Assembly: GCA_903813345.2 (NCBI GenBank)
Contig: CAIIXF020000001.1
Location: forward strand, 20,229,915-20,293,914
DNA from: Owenia fusiformis
Taxonomy: Eukaryota; Annelida; Polychaeta; Sabellida; Oweniidae
DNA: 64,000 nucleotides
Direction: 5' to 3'
Shown: positions 36,301-51,300 of the stretch, in pieces
How the letters are laid out: each line of letters opens with the position of its first letter
Numbering within the stretch: position 1 is the first letter of the stretch
Notes under the pieces: model-generated
Databases searched by the model: none
Seen by the model: only the letters and a program-made list of their open reading frames with translations
What the model was told of the DNA's origin: nothing
Program-made: the position numbers and the translations under genes

Positions 36301-39300
36301 GTTAATTGAATGATTCTTTGGTTGCCTTGGTAACAAAGAATGTATAGCACAACTCAGGCGAATTGTTTCTTCATTCCGTTTTGTCTCTGTCTATTGTACT
36401 ATATTGTGAACACCACATCTTTTTTGTGTTATCAGTTGGTGTTTGGCTGTTGTTCAGCATTTGGTGGTTGATGTATGGCAGTTAGTGTTTGGTGTCTGAA
36501 CAAATTGCAGCTGGTGACCTTTTGCATCTTAATGTCTTGTTATGTCACCACCAAAAAGTGGTGACATGGTTTCTATTTTTTGTGGCGAGTTTGGTGGTCA
36601 GTTATCGAAGGGTGGCAGTTGGCGTCTGTAACGAATTCTTACAACTTCCAATAACTTAACAAATACTGACTTCAAGTTTTTTTCAAAATCATCTCCAAGT
36701 TATCAGAAGTTCAAATCTGACTTTAGATTTTAGATATGAATGATCTTCTCAAGGTAAAAAAGATTTTCTTTCAAAAAGATTTTCTTCAACTTGCTTCAAG
36801 TTGACCAACTTTTTTTCAAAATCATCTACAAGCTCTCAAAAGTTAAAATCTGACTATACATTTGACCTTCAATGACATTTCAAAGTTCTCAGATATTCAA
36901 ATCTGACTTGAGATTGAACTTATTATATTGTGAGCAAATAGGTGGTGACATTTTGTCATGTTAATGCCTTGTTATGGTGTGCTGATAATTCTGACAGTCC
37001 TACATGTATTAATAGTGAAAATATTCTATTATTATAGGACAATTACAGGATGTAGTTTCACTTCCTCAAAGAATGTCTGTTTATACATATCTTACATGTA
37101 TATGTTTTGAGAGATCATATTTTACTGATTGTATCTGTAAGAAAACCAGCTCACTAACATTAACATTTTTGTCAAATTAAATGTGCAACAGTGCTTAACT
37201 ACTGTAAATACTGTATCCAGATGCCATATTCAAGTAATAAAGAAAAAACAACATTCTTCTTGATAACTGTGTAAATAAAAACAAAGAGGGGAATGGGCTT
37301 TATAAATGCCTAATGCATTCACTGTTGAGATTCAGTTTATTTTGATAGGAAAATGTGGGTGGAGTTGAGGAGGTTTTCTAGGAAATAATTTTAATGATAT
37401 CTGATATGCCATTGTTTCATATCCATCATTCATGAAAATATATACAATACATACAATTTACTGTAAACATTTTCATTTCCACATATATGTTTTTTACACA
37501 TCACATATTATTATAAATTAATGATTTTACTACATTGTAAAACATGTAACATTGTAAGAATGCTTGAATAAGAAATACATTGCTAAGAATTTCAAAATTC
37601 ATGAAAATTGTACAAAATGAATTCAACATTTCATTTTCTTGCAATGTTTATACAGCTTAACAATACTGTGAAAATGCCATGAATAACAAATTGGTTCGAA
37701 AATAAGGGAATGGTAAAAAAATTAGCTTAACTTATCTTTCTATTGATTTTGAGAAGATGCTTTAATCACTGTTGTAGAGAATTTGATAATCTGATAATCA
37801 TAGTTCTTAATAATTCATTATTGTTGAAATGGTGGGAAATTCAAAATCCCAAAACCTTTATTTATATTTTCAAATAAGATTCAATATTAATACATAAAGC
37901 TACATACCTTTTTAGTCACCAGTACATGCTCTGTACGCTTGCAATATTCTTGCACAATCTCCAAGACAGTGTGTTCATAGTAGTATCAACCAGCAGGTTA
38001 TGTTGTGCCTCTAGGAGTAAAGAAGTTTTTGTTCTTGAGGAAGTTGGTTACTCATTAAGCTTCTGCTTAACAGATCATGATGACTATGAATCATGTCCAT
38101 ATCGAGGCTTCAATTGGTGGAGGGTGGAGCATATCAACATGTACCCTTGAAGTCAAAGCCTAGCGAATAGGCGAATCTCTCTTTTAAAGAAGCAGCATCA
38201 ATATTCAACATTTGTATTAACCTGTTTTGACACCTGAACCAGCCATGGTGGGGGGGGGGGGTTCCCCTAGAGCAAAAGGTGTCAGGGAATCTTCAATATT
38301 GTATGAAACATTTTAGGTTGGCCTAGAGTAAAAGCCCTTTAGGACTGAAGTAATATTTTTGTTAAAAATGAGCCTCAAGTTGCCTTCGCTTGATTTGCCA
38401 CTCTGCTTCACCAAATGAATTATACATGTATTTTTATTAGTTATTTTTTAGTTAGAATGTCATCCTTTACACCCTGTGACTTATAATGTAAACACAATGT
38501 CACTTTCTGGAAACTTTCATTTGTATGCTTAGGCGTAGCCAGGTGGTTGCCCCCCCCCCCCCCCCCCCCCCCCGGCTGCAAGCTGACTACGCCCCTGTAA
38601 ATGTAATAATTATTATACTGGAGCCTTCTAAATTGATAAAAAATATAAATTGAATGAGTCACAGTGTGCAATTGAGGAGCCTTGACTTCTGTTTTTCTAA
38701 TCTATGGCAACATTCTCAATAAAACTTCCTCGTATGAATCAGGTAATTAAGTAGAGAAATTGGGCGTTATATTGTCATAAACAGATGCTGTGTATAAACT
38801 GATAAGGCTCACATGATAAACAGGGACATGCCTGGGATAATTTTTTATGTTTGGTCTTCATAATTTACTTGCAAAATTGTACTTCTTTTAACAATTTGGT
38901 AATTGAAATGATTTTTCAGACTATTCTATGAAATATCAGTGGCTTCATTAGAATTTCTGACAACAAGCTAATCAAATGAAAAAAACCACAGCCAATATTA
39001 TCAGAAATAATAATTTTAGGATGGAACAGTTTCAAAATTCTTTAAAACAACAAGCAATTTTGGCAAAATCTGAGAATATTGCCTGTTGCCCAGTGTTGGG
39101 GTGAAACTCCAAAATATGGTGAAATATGGTTGTTGTTCTAATATATTGCATCTGCAAGGGAGTCAAGCTTGACATTCTTGCAGATGCAATATATTATAAC
39201 AGCATCAATATTCAACATTACAGCTGTATTAATCAGTATTGACACCTGAACCAGCCATGGTGGGGGGGGGGGGCTCCCTTAGAGCATGATGTGTCATTTG

Positions 39301-42300
39301 AAATATGGATAATTGAATATGTTTAATAGTCTTTCAAAATGCATATTGGAAAGATATGTTGGCTGTGAGAACTACACCTGATGATCTCCAGTCTTCACAT
39401 TGGAGTATCTGGACAAGTGAAGAATGAATGGTTTGGAATTTAATATTAATCTCCAGTGTTTTCTTGAATATAACTGCTTGCTTTGAAGATATTCATGAAT
39501 GATTTCTCAAATGTCTCAAAAGATATAGTTACTGGGCAAGAGAGAATTATGTCCCAATAGACACCATAGTTTGCAAGAACTGACCATCCTTCAAAATGCA
39601 GCAATTGACAAAGCAAAAGCCGAACATTCCTAGTGAGTCAGTGAGACCTTGTGCGTCAGTGAGACCTTGGAAGCACAGCTGCAATGGTTAGCATATTTGA
39701 CATCATTATTGAGTTCAATTTTTATGTGTAGATATAAGCAAAAGGCCAGGCAGATATTTGGTTATAAACTTTGTTGAGGTACCAGTATGTAATGACCCAA
39801 GGGTGGCTTGAGGGAATGGCAGATTGCATCGTGTAACAATGTTCCTTTCAAAACAATTGAAAAGGATGACATAGATGAAAGAATATCTATTATGCCGTTA
39901 TGGATACTGTCATAAGTATTTATGAGAACATAATTTCCAATATTTGGACACTAGAAACAATTGTTGACCTCTAAATTGTTTACTTCAACTTGAAAGTTTA
40001 AAGTCTCAGTATACAAGTTTAACAGTTCACCTCAACATGAATGGAAGATGTCAAATGAAAGGTGTAAAAATCCAAGCCATGAATCACAAATTCATTTTCT
40101 ATCCTTCCTTCATGCAAATATTTACAAATATACATATTACAGTAGAACCTGTGTAAGTGGAACACCCTCCGTTCTGCCAAAAAGCGTTCCACTTAGGAGG
40201 TGTTCCACTTACGGAGATTTTGGGTTCGCGGGGATTTAATGAACATACAAGATCAAATATAGAATTTATATGTATCACTGGAAATATGATTCTCCCTTCA
40301 TTGCAAGGCAGGTATACACTGGCAGGGGGCAGATTTCTACCCCCTTGGGTGGGCCCAGAAAAAAAATTGGCCCTAAGGCCCCAATAAATGGGCTTTTTAG
40401 GCATTACTTGGCCTTTTTAGGTTTATTTTATAATCTTAGACCAAATTCTGAAGAAAATGGGCCTATTATTTTCAAACTTTAGTCCCACGTTTTGCCCCCC
40501 CCCTTTGTTGGTTCCCAGATTTTCCCCTGGGTATATACCATTAATAATCCATTTGGTTTCATCCTCCGATCACAGGGCTTCAAAATCCAGAATATCTTCT
40601 TTCTTTTACCCCCTGCTATAACCAAGTTGGACGCGCCCGATTAAACTGAATCACGTGATCTTATTATGCGCCGATGACGTATACATGATTTCTGTCGCAG
40701 TGTTGCGACAGCCAATCAAATTGCGAGTTCTTAATCGGGGAAATGCTAACTGCTTATAGCAGGGGGAAGAAGGAGGTGCGGATTCTGGACACCTGCTTAG
40801 GAGGATGATTTGGTTTACTTAAAAAGGTATCTGACATTCTTAATCCTCCTCATACTGCCAAAAATGTTCTGACATTCTTAATCCTCCTCATTCTGCCAGT
40901 CTCAGGTACAACGGTTTGGCAATTAAGTTTTAAAGACTTGTTCCTACTGCTAATAATTCAATTGTTTTTCAACTGATATTCTTAATCTTACTTATCAAGT
41001 TTGAAACAAACAGCAAGGGGTATAAATTAGTGGTAGCATCACATGTCCATCTCTACAGGAGGTTAATCCAATTTTCTGAATGATAATCTTATGAAATCCT
41101 AATTTGCTGATTATCAAATTAATTAGTGGTTGCATCATGTGTTGACCTCTACAGGAGGTTCATCCAATTTGCTGAATGGTAATCCATTAAAAAACCCAAT
41201 TTGCCAATTATCAAATTATTACCTGTTTTCATACCTAGATATCACCGTAGGAGGTTAATTCTGTTTACATAAGTATCAATATTGAAATTTTGGGAAATTG
41301 ACTGTTCCACTTAGCAGGTTAATTTTCAATATGGGGTGTTCACTGTTCAAGTTTGGAGGTGTTCCACTTACAGAGGTTCAATTAACACTAAGTTAATGGG
41401 TTTTTAAAACGGGACTTTGAAAAAGCGTTCCACTTTCGAGGTTTTCCACTTACAGAGGTGTTCCATTTAGCAGGTTCTACTGTACAATTATGTCTCCGCA
41501 TAAGCCATTCCGTATGATGACATTCCAGTGTTATTAGATTTTTTCCCGAAGACAATGAAAATGCAGATCATTTATAATGATTGTTAAACAAAAGAACTGA
41601 TCAATATTTTGTTCACTTAAGGTGTACAATTTCTTAGCTCGTCACACATTCATGCAGGGAAGGATATTATTATTACAATTGAAGATATTCTATTTTTCTA
41701 GTATCTTCAGGCATTGAGTATGCAATGTAATATTGATTTCATTATTGTATAGGCCAAGAAAGTCTCACTTGTTTGAGGCTTGATTGACAAGAGAGATATA
41801 TCAGTTTTTGAGATCTTAGAAACTCAATCTACTAATTGCCTTCTCAATATTTTTTAATATTATCCCAAGTGTCATTTAAAAAAGGTATTTCTCCCTCGAC
41901 TTCACTGTACAGTATTTACACAAACAAATATGACAGAACAAACTCTATAAATTTCTGCTAATATTTAATACTTATTTGAAATTACAGATGTCTAAATGTT
42001 CAGTGACTGATTTCTCAGTTTCACAAAAATGTAAGATAATAAAAATCAGTATTTGTTCAAAATGTCTACCTTGCAAATGTTTTACCAAACAAATGAAAAC
42101 TGGCTGTTGTCTAACTAATGCTTACAAGTATATCCATTTATGGTTGTTCATATTGGTAGTTTACATCATGACTATGAGTCTCAAATCTTACTTTTGCTTT
42201 GTTTTGGAGAAATCAGATTTTTTGTCATCAAAATATCACATTTTTCATTATTTACAAGTCTGTTCATTTAATTTGTTACCAAATCAATAATGTTTAGAAG

Positions 42301-45300
42301 TATCAATGCCAAAATGTTACTCACAAATTTATTTATGATTATATGTTCTTGAATAGATATTCATTTTTAACATTTTTGATTTAACACATTCTGTTTGCAG
42401 TCAAACACAATCAACAACTTCATGTGCCAAATATCAAGTCTCCAGGCAGAGCTCAAGGCATTGTCTAAGGCCCAGTCAGACACCAGTCATATTGTCCTGC
42501 AGAGGGAGGATGAACTCTCAAAGAGCAGGAGGGAATATAGTGATCTTAAACAAAAATATCAGGTAGGTCCCTAGTTTTGGATGTCATGAAAACCTCTGTC
42601 ACTCAATCTATCCATCTCTCCATCCATTTAGCCAACATGTTTTGAATCTATGTCTCAGCAATAAGACAAATACCAGTGAACCAATTTTGTTACATTAACC
42701 AAGGCAAAGGGGGAAACCATTATTAAACCTAATGTATTGGAATCATTAAACGGAATATGATCAGCCTAAAACCATTGAAGTAAATGTAGTGTATAATTGA
42801 TGACTTTATATCATTTTCAAGGAATCCTGTCATCGAGAGAAAGATTTAGAAAAGCGATGGCGGGAGACTGAAGACAAATTGTTAGAAGCCAGTAATGAAT
42901 CTGTACAGGTATGATTTAATCATGTTAAACATGAATGAAATTCAGTTAAAAGCGATCGTGACCTTGTTTTGTTTTTGTGGGTCATCATTTGGAATCATTG
43001 ATGAACATTATTTATTTGCTTCATCTTATTAATTGCTACCCTTTGCATTCGTTCATCTTCACTTCTTAAAAGAGAACTTTGTCTTCACTCTTTCAGTTTA
43101 CAATAAATCTCTGATCTCACCGAGCCAATCAGAGTTTGTTGTTGAAATACGGACAACTCTTTATTTATGGTCATTTCTTCTGACATTATCACATAGTTAT
43201 GCACCATTCAAAAGTTTGCGCGAGGTCTCCCCACGCAGGCATGAATGGGGAATTTGGAGCAATAAATATTATTTGAAATCTATTTTTGAACATCAGATAT
43301 CCTTGTTAGTAGACTAATGCTCGTGAATGTTGAGGGATCAGATTAGATACACCATAGCTATATGGTCATAAGATTCTTTGCGGAAAGTCTACTTCACATG
43401 CTACAACTAATTTATGAATGAAAATTTTGCTTACAATTTACATATAACCAATAGAGAAGCAGCTTCTAAATGATGCAATTACCTGCGAAATTAAAAGCCA
43501 ATGAATACAGTCCATTTTATGATGTTTTCGCAAATTGCCTGAAAGTTTTGACAAAAACGAGCCGAGAGGGACATGGTTTTACTATTTGTTTGTATCTACA
43601 AAAGTGGAGAACATACCTGTATGAACAATCATTTTTTGTGGAATGGGCGGGGGGATTTCTGAGTTTGATGGGTACAAACCAGGAACAAATCCACATCGTA
43701 GTAATTCTTGAAAGGTCTCTTGTAATTTATGCAATGACGTATCTTAAGATATTGGCTTTTTATCTTAATAGGTTACTTCCCTCCATTTTATTTTATTATC
43801 TATATCACATTAATTAAATTAGAATTTTTTCGAACGTAAAATTTTCCAAAAATTTATTTTAAATTAAATTAATCATCTATATTAAATCTATTGAATAATG
43901 ACAAGCTTATAAATATAAGTAGAACTCGGATGTGCAATTTTTCGAAGGGAGGGCGAAAACAAGCTTGACACCAATAATTACGACACTGTAGTATTATTCT
44001 ACAAATCCTCTCTCCAGCAGTTATTCTCGGCAATACCACCCCTGAAACTACACCCAACGTGAGATGAGTTATTTTCTTCTGTTCCTGATATGAGGGATCA
44101 TTATTTCACTGAATATACAGATCATATGCAAATCCCGAAAATCCTAAAGTGTATACTGGACGAAACAGTTTCAGTCAAAAATCCCAATTCCCGGGCACAT
44201 GTAAATCAAATTCCGCACCCCGGGACGACAATCTTTGTCAAATTCCTACCCACTTTGTCAAATTCCTACAAACTTTTGAATGGTGCATTAATGAGCATTA
44301 GTAGAGGTGTCACACTGACCCAATGACGACCCGAATCTCAGGTCAGAAGGTCTGGGCCGGGTCGGGTCACAAACAGCTACTTACCAATTTCGGGTGGGGC
44401 CGAATATTCATTATCGTTTATTTTTGTAAAATGCTTTATATTCCCAGTAAAGTTTTCGAACTTCTAGCTGGCCTATTTCTTGTATACATATTCACAGGCT
44501 GGTATCGAAAAAATTGTCCGCTGTGATGGAGCGTGCTATTTTGCATAGAAACACTAGAAAATCCACACAATTTATTTTTTTACTCGTACGTATTGCTATA
44601 TCAAAAAAATTACCTACTCCATGCAATGGATATATCATTTGCCTGTAACTTTAACTTCTGTTTGAAGTCCAACAACGCTAGGAGTAAAAGTTTTTGAAAA
44701 CGGCGTCCGAGTATCATACTCCAAAATGTACCATTTCTTTTATTTCTTTTTAATGGTACAATATAATGACACAATAATATTTACATATGTTTTCAGCATA
44801 ACTCTGAAGGTATTAATGAGATCTAGATGTATTGGTTATTTCTATTTTTTTAAATAAAAAATAATGTTTAAATTTTTTGTCGGCTGTGACGGAGCACTTT
44901 CAAATCTGAAATACGTTAAGAATTTAATTGCAAATTATATCTTTTACAACTACTTAGAGGAGCGAACGTTTCATATCTCTTTCGTAATGTATTCCGAAAG
45001 ATTAAACGTAATAAAAGTACACAATTCAAATTCTGAGATGTATATATACTACCAGCTTTTTTCTCAGTTTTTTTCTCAGCCGGCGTTTCAGTTGAGGAAA
45101 TCTAGTCAAAGCACTAGAACATTTTGCATAGTTATCTTGACACTATAAAGACACCATGACACTTAAGACATCAGTTTAAATATGAACTTACAGTTAAAGA
45201 GTGTATTAGTACGTGTAACACATATTTAAAATGAGTATAGTTCAATTGTTAAAGATATTGCTGTGTTACTATCTACTAGAAATATATATGCTTGCGTCAA

Positions 45301-48300
45301 ATATATTTTGCATCAGAAATACAAAGTTATAATCAATTACGAGGACTCATGTTTTGGACTAACATGTATATCTACCCTTTTTATTGGCTCACACAGTGAG
45401 CCTATGGGATTGACCAGGCGTTCCCAAGTTCGCCCGGTTTCCGAGAAATTGCGGATTTTGACGTCAAAAAGTCAAATTTTCTGTAAATACTAGACACTTT
45501 GTTGAAGTAGAACTTTCAAATAACTTTTAGTAGTTGGTGTATATGCAACTTATGTCCTCTGAAGATTTCAAAGCTCTCGGAATTACGGTTTTTGGTTTTT
45601 ACTCTATAAAATTTGAAAAAAAGTAGGACTTAGTCATTTTCAGGAAACTTTCTCATGTATAAAGTCAATGGCAGGTTTTGTGATTGACAAGATTCTTAAA
45701 GTTTGCCTTATACTTGATCATTTCCTGCAATAAATTACATCATTAATAGATTCAAGCATTCCCTACATATTTCTCAATATATGTCAGCATCAAATTTCTA
45801 CGGTTTTTGAGATATTTGACGTCAAAAAACAGTAAAAATAAGTTATTTTTCAACTTGCTTCAATTTGACCAAATATTTTTTTGAAAATCATCTACAAGTT
45901 GCCAGGAGTTCAAATCTGACATTAGTTCTAGGATTTGACCTTTACCTGACCTTCAGTGACCTTCAAAAGGTCAAAAAAGTTGATTTTTCAAATTGATTTT
46001 TGGTATAAATTTTGGTCAGCTTAATCACAAAAGACCTTACTGAGCTCTGAATAAGTAAAATTTTCAAGGTCAAAGGTCATCAAACTAGGTCACACAACTA
46101 TGCTATCTAAGTTTCTTAAAGTTCGAGACTACAAATCCAAATCAATATTTTTGTTTGAAAGTCAGGATATAAATTCCTCTGAAGGTTCCAAACTGTGTGA
46201 GCACAGGACCGTGGGTCCTTCATTAACCCAAAACCTGACAACGTCATTTTGATAACTTAAAGCACTTGAAATGTCGATCCCATTGTAAGTTAAGAGGTAA
46301 ACAGTTTACCCTCAGAACGTACTACTCATTTGACGTTAATGCCAGATAGGCCAAAATGAAATCTCATGATTGAATCTTGAAGAACGTTTGTGAACCTCCA
46401 AGTGTTCCGGGTTAGCCAAGTATTCCGACTCTTGCTGAAGTATTCTGACTTGGCCCAAGTATTCTGGGTTTACTTATTTTATCAAATACAGGGTGATCAA
46501 TAAATAAGGTAAAAGTATCTGGCATTTTGTAAATATTGGTCCAAACATCTTGAAATTTGGTCAGAATATACCTTGTACATTTCTGAATTAAAACATATAA
46601 ATATATAACTTCTGCCATCTGATTTGTTAATATTATAGTTACTATGGCAGCTGGAGTCGGGGGTACCCGGGGCAATTTCATTGCGTCCAATTTGAATAAA
46701 AAATGATAAAAAGCACATCTTTTTCAAACTGAAAAGAAATAAACGTTGGTGCCAGCATTTATTGTTTTAATACTTTGTTTCCATTGTTACATATTTTCTT
46801 CCAAATTTGATGTTTGATGTCACGGAAAAGATAAATATATAATGAAAACTGATGTGGTCATATAGAGTCTATGACACAGGTCAATGATGAAAACAATCCC
46901 CACAGAAGAGATTTGATGAGAGCAAAGAGGAAGAAGCTAAGGGGCCTGCAAAACGTTTCACATTGCACTGGGGATAATGCTCCGTCTCACAATGCTATTC
47001 TCACGGTACAAACCATTGAAGCACTGGGTTTCCCACTGTAAGGTCATGTACTATACTCGCCTGACTTATCCCCTTATGATTATACCGCCATGCCGGTGAG
47101 CTGAAGAGGGAGTTGAGAGAGTTTCTCATGGGATAACTTGAAGTCAGCCGTCTTTTGCAGTCTATGGGAAAATGGGTTTAAAAAGTGTTCAAAGACTGGA
47201 GTAGTAGACATGAACTATATATAATGTTAAAAACAAAGGACATTAAGTAGCAGTTATGGAGTATGAAATAAGAATATGATATGCCATTTTAATTGTGATT
47301 TTAAAAATATTATCAAAAGTGTTTCGACTCAAAATTTAGTTTTTTGATAGTTGCCCCGGGTCTTCATGCTTTCTGTTGCTATGGCAACCATAACTTCAAC
47401 CAATCACATCACTTTGATCTGTAACTTATTATATCAATTCAATAATGTTTGAACATTATTCTGTGCTAATTTTATGAGGATTGGGTAAAATCTGAAGAAA
47501 TGCCAGATACTTTTACCTTATTTATTGATCACCCTGTACACTCGATACGGTGATTTTCAATTTATAATATCAATTTTAGGTTTCTTCAAACATGACTGTT
47601 GAAATTAAGCGAATGAAACCACTTATAATGTGGCTGCCTCGTTCACAAAAGGCTTTCCATTTATTCATATAAACTAACAGGGTACCCATTGGGAATGTAA
47701 AATCCCCGGTTGTTCGACTTTTGAACCATGGGACACTCCTGAGCAATAGAATATTTAGACAGAATATATTAATATAATTAGGCTGGATCTAATTTTGGAA
47801 AATGGGCCTTTAGAAAAAATGGGCCTAGATTTTAAAAATTGGGTCCATATTTTTAAAAATTGGGTCAAAAATTTCAACGAGTCAACATTTTAGGACTCTC
47901 TTTTTTTATCCTAGCATTTTTCCAGCAAGATTTTATTTTTTGAACCCTCTCTTGTGAATTATAAGATCATAACATAAGCGATCTCGGAACACTTGGGTTG
48001 TCAGAACAGTTGGGCAAAATTCAGAACACTTGGGTAGCCCAGAACAGTTGAGCTTCCACAAACGTTCTTCAACTTAAGTTACACATATTTAAGGTTATTA
48101 TTTTTATGTGGTAAAAGGTTATATATCTGTCGGAATGCAGGATATCCGTGCGCTATTTCAAATAAATTTGCATTAGCCCTTTTGCCATTACACGTGACAT
48201 TCCAAGATGTCTTGGGAAAATGTATTAGAACTATCATGTTGAGTTTACACCATGTTGATTTCAGTGCAAACCTCCAAAAATGCTAAAAGAGCGGTCGTTT

Positions 48301-51300
48301 TTATATCTCAGATTTACATTAGGCCTACCCCAGATCTCCTAGACTACTTGTCATAATTTAGGAAAGTGATTTGAGACATTCTCTCCTCTAGGCCTAGGGG
48401 TACTTTTAAAAGATTTGAATCTTAAATTCTTAACGCATTTCAGATTTTAAAGTGCTCCATCAGCCTGTGATATTAGCCTATATAGATCACAAATAGAAAA
48501 CAGTTCTTTAACGATTTAATGCTAAGTTTCTATTATTTTTCCTTTATCAAAGCATGATATGCAATAATGCTGGCTTAAACAGTCTTTTAATGTGGCGTGT
48601 ATTCATTCAGCCATTTCAGATATTAATATTAAATTCATTTTTCTGATTTTTCTGACCCAACCCGAAATTACCCGACCCGCAAACTTTTTTTCTAGCCCGA
48701 CCCAATCCAAAGAATATCTAACCTGTGACACCAGCTCTAGTATTTAGCACATGTTCCTTCCAGTTTGCTGATTGGTTGAGAAAAGGTCAGTGTGGCAGAT
48801 TTGAAATGATTTGTGACACAGGCTGTCACAGGCACTGGCTGTGTATGTACATGTATCTACCCTGAACAGCATTGATCGCAAATTTTTTGAACACCCTGTA
48901 GAAAGTATCAAATATAATATGTAGCACAGTATTGCTAAATGATTTATGAAAACTACATTCATAATTAAGTGCTACACCTTTTAGATATCATCAAATCTAC
49001 AAGAGGCTCATGACTGGTTCAAGGTGAAGTTTGAAAGTCTTCAGGCTGACTTGAAGTCATCTAAAGACAGCCAATCAGAGTTAGAACGCGTCAATGCAGA
49101 AAAAGACCACATGTTACAGGAAGAGAAATTTAAGGCAGAACAGATGGCTAAGAGAGCTCAAGAAATGATAAGAGTAAGATACCTTGTAGTATTAACTGAT
49201 GCATATACATTTTTAAAATGCACATCTAGAGAATTTCATAAAATATTGCTGGAAGCCATTGTTGAATATCCATCAGTAAGACAAATTTTATCAGATAAAT
49301 ATCACAGGCTGGTATCGAAAGATTTGTCCGCTGTGACTGAGCATGTTATTTTTCATAAAAACACTAAGAAAACCACACAATTTATTTTTAACTCATATGT
49401 TTCGTTATATCAAAAAAACTTCTTACTCCATGCAATGTATATTTCATTTGCGAGTAACTTTCACTTATGTTTGAAGGCCTATAATGCTAGGAGAAAAAGC
49501 TATTGAAAATAGCGCCGGAGTATCATACTCCAAAATGTTACGTTTATTTTTTATTTTTTTAATGGCACGATATAATGACATGATAATATTTACATATGTT
49601 TTCATCATAACTCTGAAGGTATTAATGAGATATTGATGCATTGGGTCTTTTTAATTTTTAATAAAAAATTATGTTTATTTTTTGTCCGCTGTGACGGAGC
49701 AGTTGCAATGTGAACTGTTAAACTGCTCCGTCACAGGGGACAAAAGATTTATAAACATTATTTTTTATAAAAAATTAAAAAGACCCAATACTTCCAGATC
49801 TCATCAATACATTCAAAGTTATGCTGAAAAAATATGTAAATATTATTGTGTCACTATATCATGCCATCAAAAAGTTAAAAATGAAATGGTACGTTATAGA
49901 GTATGATACTCTGGCGCTGTTTTCAATAGCTTTTACTCATAGCATTATTGGACTTGAAACAGAAGTGAAGGTTACCCACAAATGATATATCCATTGCATG
50001 GAGTAAGTTATTTTCTTTGATATAACGAAACATATGAGCTAAAAAATAAATTGTTAGTTTTCATAAAAATAGTATGCTCCATAGACAAATCTTTCGAGAC
50101 CAGCTTGTGAATATCATATTAAAGAAGATTGGTCATTTTATGAACACTATGAACAATATCGTAAAACCCTGACATATTCAAGACATATACAGTAAACTCT
50201 TTCAATACATAATAACATCATTGCCAACTGTGCGAGTTTTGCCATGTGAACATAGAAACTTGCGACCACATCATCTTTAATTGTGACTGTACAAAACAGT
50301 TTTGGAAATCAATTATAGATAATACTTTAAAAGATCTCGACATTTTTTCTCTGCTTACAGTATTATTTGGTAACCCAAAATAATAAGAGAATATAATAAT
50401 ATAATAATTAACAAGAGCTTCCAAATCATTAAACTAAGGCATATTTAGATTGTTGTTTAAAAATGAACTGATTTTAACAGTATGATGTTATGAGTGGTGA
50501 ATGTGGGTGAATGGGTAATTTTCACATTTTTGTATACATTTTAAAGGACAAGTCTCGGTTTGGAGAACAGTCTACTGGGCTTATATTATAATTTTTTTCA
50601 TGAAAAATATAGAAATATCACCCAAATTAAATTCTGAATATTCAAAAAATTCTTCAAGATGTAAAAATATATCACAATTGTTCGAAGCAGGGGTAACGTG
50701 CAGTAGACCAATTCAATAAAATACAAGTCTCTATTTGGAGAAAGAAGTTCATCAATGTACTGGGCTAATAATGTTTTTATGAAATATCACCCAAATAAAA
50801 TTATGACTATTCCAAAGAAAACATTCAAATCTATATCATGTAAAAAAATCAAAGACTGGAATTCAAAATGGCCACCTTTTCACAAGAAAAATAACGCAAC
50901 TGCAAGCACTAGTTAACAGCTTTGGTCAAACTTTTGTAGGCTAATGTCTAATGGTCATAAAACCTCTATTCAAGAAAGAAAGCGATTCGATCAAATATGT
51001 TTTGTTTGATGGGATTTGCTACTCAGAAAGTTGTTGTATTTCTACGTTTATCATTGTATCTGAATACTCGGTCCAGAATCAAATGATTTGCCGAGAACCT
51101 TATAAGATGCTGTTATATTTGTTTTAATAGTAGTTATCCCACTGAACGAAGTTCGAGGGGGATATAGAAAAGCCATCCGTCCGTTAGAAAATTAGAAAAT
51201 GACAAGGAAAATATATACCCTCCTGAACTCAAACTGAACAAGGAAAATGCAAATAACGATGTAGCAACATTTCTCGACATGAAACTCACAATAGAACACA

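Larger units (their letters stand above)
36974..40137. other. Gene-free stretch in the large intron
   Basis: Contains the possible receptor 5' exon, a pair of ~100-bp direct repeats (38190-38275 and 39198-39295, both with GAACCAGCCATGGTGGGG), a C23-type run at 38551-38573 inside a small inverted-end unit (AGGCGTAG...CTACGCC, 38531-38598), and a hairpin at 39139-39196. No coding gene seen. Confidence 0.5.
46377..48072. mobile_element. TIR element (TTGAAGAACG ends) hosting a mariner
   Basis: TTGAAGAACGTTTGTG at the left is mirrored by CACAAACGTTCTTCAA at the right. The subterminal motif CAAGTGTTC(C/T)G repeats four or more times on each side. The mariner at 46489-47536 lies inside; without it the element would be about 650 bp. 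Confidence 0.65.

Noticed and set aside
37926-38150. 74-residue plus-strand ORF
   Set aside because: No recognisable content, and the minus strand offers a better reading as a receptor 5' noncoding exon.
41976-42290. 104-residue ORF just before a coiled-coil exon
   Set aside because: AT-rich intron with no domain; the real exon begins at 42401 after a strong acceptor.
49174-49506. Extension of the coiled-coil exon beyond 49173
   Set aside because: A strong donor AGA|GTAAGA ends the exon, and the open extension runs into a transposon arm.
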